DNA of 64,000 nt from Devosia equisanguinis (GTDB taxonomy: Bacteria > Pseudomonadota > Alphaproteobacteria > Rhizobiales > Devosiaceae). Below the pieces are notes generated by a model. The model was not told the DNA's origin and made no database searches. It saw only the letters and a program-made list of their open reading frames with translations. The first letter of the stretch is position 1, and each line of letters opens with the position of its first letter. Location of the stretch: positions 186,001-250,000 of the forward strand of contig NZ_UZWD01000038.1 of NCBI RefSeq assembly GCF_900631955.1, in the 5' to 3' direction. The position numbers were made by a program, and so were the translations under genes. Positions 62,274 to 64,000 of this stretch are shown here, piece by piece.

Positions 62274-63401
62274 CTACCTCTTGTAGCCAGTGTTAAGACG
62301 GCGCTCCATGAAGATGGAGTAGCGGGACATGCCGAAACAGAAGACCCAGAAGACCATGGCGGCGAAGATATAGCCGGTGGTCGCAGTATTGGCCGACTGC
62401 CATTCAATGGCGGAGTCGTTCTTGGTCTTAACCGCTTCGAGCAGGTCTCTCATGCCGACGATGTAGACGAGCGACGTATCCTTGAACAAGGAAATGAAGT
62501 TGTTCACGATCCCCGGGATCACGTGCTTGAGCGCCTGGGGCAGGATGATGAACCACATCCGTCTCCAATAGCCCAAACCCAAGGCCGCCGCCGCTTCATA
62601 TTGCCCCCGCGGGATGGCCTGCAGGCCGCCGCGCACCACTTCAGCCATATAGGCCGAGGTGAAGAGCGTGACACCGACGAGCGCACGGAGGAATTTGTCC
62701 ACGGTCATGCCCTGCGGCATGAACAGCGGCAACATCACCGAAGCCATGAACAGGATGGTGATCAGCGGTACCGCACGGATCAGTTCGATGAACATGATGC
62801 AGACGGTCTTGATGATCGGCAGGTTGGACTGGCGCCCCAGCGCCAGCACGATGCCCATGGGGAAAGATAAGGTGATGCCGACCACCGAGATGATCAGGGT
62901 GACCAGAAGACCACCCCACTGCTCGGTTGGCACAACTCGCAGGCCGAACAGGCCGCCAGCAAGCAGGATGTAGCTGACGATCGGATAGACGATCAGCAAT
63001 AGCACCGCATTGAGGCGCTTGAACGGCATTTTGGGGATCAGCATCGGCGTCAGGAGCAGTGCACCCAGCGCAAATACCAGGTTCGGACGCCAGAACTCCT
63101 GCACCGGATAGAAGCCGTAGATGAAGAAGTTCATCTCAGCAGCGATATAGGCCCAGCACGCACCGGCATTTTCAAGCCGGCACTGTTCCACCGTGCCACC
63201 AGGGCCAACGGCATTGCCGAAGAAAAACCCGTAAAGCGGCGGCACCACCCAGAGCAGGAAAGCCGCGCCGAGCACAGTCAGCACTGAATCGAGCGGCGTT
63301 GCGAAGAGGTTCTTGCGAGCCCAGGCCACAATGCCGCTGGTGCGGATCGGCGCAGGACGCGCAGGAACAATTTCGGATCGGACGAAACCAATATCTGTCA
63401 T
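62274..63401 (-). CDS. aapM: General L-amino acid ABC transporter permease AapM
   Basis: A 375-residue permease with a long N-terminal region before the typical HisM/GlnP-type core. The core has [37 protein letters not shown] and the EAA loop [29 protein letters not shown]. The partner subunit aapQ ends 9 bases upstream. Confidence 0.95.
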   Translation of the reverse strand: MTDIGFVRSEIVPARPAPIRTSGIVAWARKNLFATPLDSVLTVLGAAFLLWVVPPLYGFFFGNAVGPGGTVEQCRLENAGACWAYIAAEMNFFIYGFYPVQEFWRPNLVFALGALLLTPMLIPKMPFKRLNAVLLLIVYPIVSYILLAGGLFGLRVVPTEQWGGLLVTLIISVVGITLSFPMGIVLALGRQSNLPIIKTVCIMFIELIRAVPLITILFMASVMLPLFMPQGMTVDKFLRALVGVTLFTSAYMAEVVRGGLQAIPRGQYEAAAALGLGYWRRMWFIILPQALKHVIPGIVNNFISLFKDTSLVYIVGMRDLLEAVKTKNDSAIEWQSANTATTGYIFAAMVFWVFCFGMSRYSIFMERRLNTGYKR

Positions 63402-63410
63402 GGCGCCCTC

Positions 63411-64000
63411 CTACCGTTCCACCAGCTTAACCCGGGCGTTGTACCAATTCATGATCGCCGAGGTGAGCAGTGAGAATGTGAGATAGACGGCCATAGTGAT
63501 GGCGATACATTCGATCGCCCGGCCAGTCTGGTTGAGAGAGGTGCCGGCAAAGACGTTCACCAGTTCGGGGTAGCCAATGGCGGCGCCCAGCGATGAGTTC
63601 TTTGTCAGATTGAGATATTGGCTGGTGAGCGGTGGCACGATCACCCGCATGGCCTGCGGAACGATGACCAGACGCAGTCTGTCGCCCTCCTTGAGCCCAA
63701 GCGATGCGGCGGCTTCAGTCTGCCCATGGCTGACTGACTGGATACCGCCGCGAACCGTCTCGGCAATGAAGGCTGCCGTATAGATGGTGAGACCAAAGGC
63801 GAGGGCAACGAATTCCGGCGGCAATTGCAGGCCACCGCGGAAATTGAAACGCTCCAGCACTGGAATTTCGAAAGCCACGCTGGCGCCGCTGACCCAGAAG
63901 ACCAGCGCCGTTACGCCGAAGAGTATCACAAGGGACGTCAGGAACACCGGAAAGCGCTGTCCGGTAGCCTCGAGCCGTTTCTTGGCCCAGCGCCTCAGCA
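63411..64000 (-). CDS. aapQ: General L-amino acid ABC transporter permease AapQ, C-terminal part
   Basis: The gene runs off the right edge. About 196 codons are visible, with the EAA loop TEAAASLGLKEGDRLRLVIVPQAMRVIVPPLTSQYLNLTKNSSLGAAIGYPEL typical of AapQ. An internal GTG at 63947 is not the start: the frame continues upstream (RRWAKKRLEATGQRFPVFLTS), which is how AapQ reads in this region. Its partner AapM starts 9 bases after the stop. Confidence 0.93.
   Translation of the reverse strand, partial: LRRWAKKRLEATGQRFPVFLTSLVILFGVTALVFWVSGASVAFEIPVLERFNFRGGLQLPPEFVALAFGLTIYTAAFIAETVRGGIQSVSHGQTEAAASLGLKEGDRLRLVIVPQAMRVIVPPLTSQYLNLTKNSSLGAAIGYPELVNVFAGTSLNQTGRAIECIAITMAVYLTFSLLTSAIMNWYNARVKLVER

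Overview
ORGANISM. The window is high-GC, densely coded chromosomal DNA from an alphaproteobacterium, most likely of the order Hyphomicrobiales (Rhizobiales) and plausibly Devosia-like. The evidence is the divK-pleD pair, the plsY-dprA-topA-rnr-DUF983-rpmG order, the coaD / two-cyclophilin / queA block beside gyrA, an AapQMP-type amino acid transporter, a zinc-ribbon DinB and an SSB ending in DDDIPF. The genus is inferred from gene content and order, not from an alignment. No prophage, insertion sequence, CRISPR array or plasmid function was seen. LAYOUT. 1-9.8 kb: housekeeping nucleic-acid genes (end of plsY, dprA, topA, rnr, DUF983, rpmG), interrupted by a polysaccharide deacetylase, a membrane dipeptidase and a secreted protein of unknown function. 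9.8-10.05 kb: a gene-free stretch full of long, partly nested and partly mutually exclusive RNA stems behind a possible promoter. This is the best candidate here for an undescribed element. 10-14.2 kb: the divK-pleD cell-cycle/c-di-GMP pair, diverging from a DUF3572-dinB-ridA operon. 14.2-21.5 kb: lipid and small-molecule functions (glycerophosphodiesterase, FemAB-like acyltransferase, fatty-acid-hydroxylase/dehydrogenase fusion, HIT protein, DUF1275, flavin-type PPOX protein, YCII protein, SGNH hydrolase) and a TetR regulator. 21.6-28.1 kb: clpS-clpA, a SPOR-domain D,D-carboxypeptidase, a small orphan protein and a MATE exporter. 28.4-34.7 kb: azlCD, DUF3817, tRNA-Leu(CAA), doxX, rimO, a diguanylate cyclase, a phosphotriesterase-family hydrolase and a GlsB-type protein. 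34.9-37.7 kb: sulfate transporter genes sbp-cysT-cysW without cysA. 37.7-45.2 kb: exoD, queA, a DMT exporter, two cyclophilins, coaD, an acetyltransferase and gyrA. 45.2-50.8 kb: an MFS transporter with its ArsR-like regulator, an HxlR regulator diverging from an MMPL/RND exporter, and a secreted protein. 50.9-60.2 kb: ssb, a CoA-transferase with FNR-like and LexA-like sites upstream, a fosmidomycin-resistance-type exporter, an SRPBCC protein, photolyase, cysteine synthase, an unknown protein and cardiolipin synthase. 60.2-64 kb: an AapJ-like binding protein, then (beyond a terminator) aapP, aapM and the cut aapQ. HOW THE GENES WORK TOGETHER. Apart from conserved core modules, most units are one- to three-gene operons. 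Several carry strong intrinsic terminators and palindromic sites near a local regulator, so the most informative new observations are regulatory and RNA-level rather than new protein systems.
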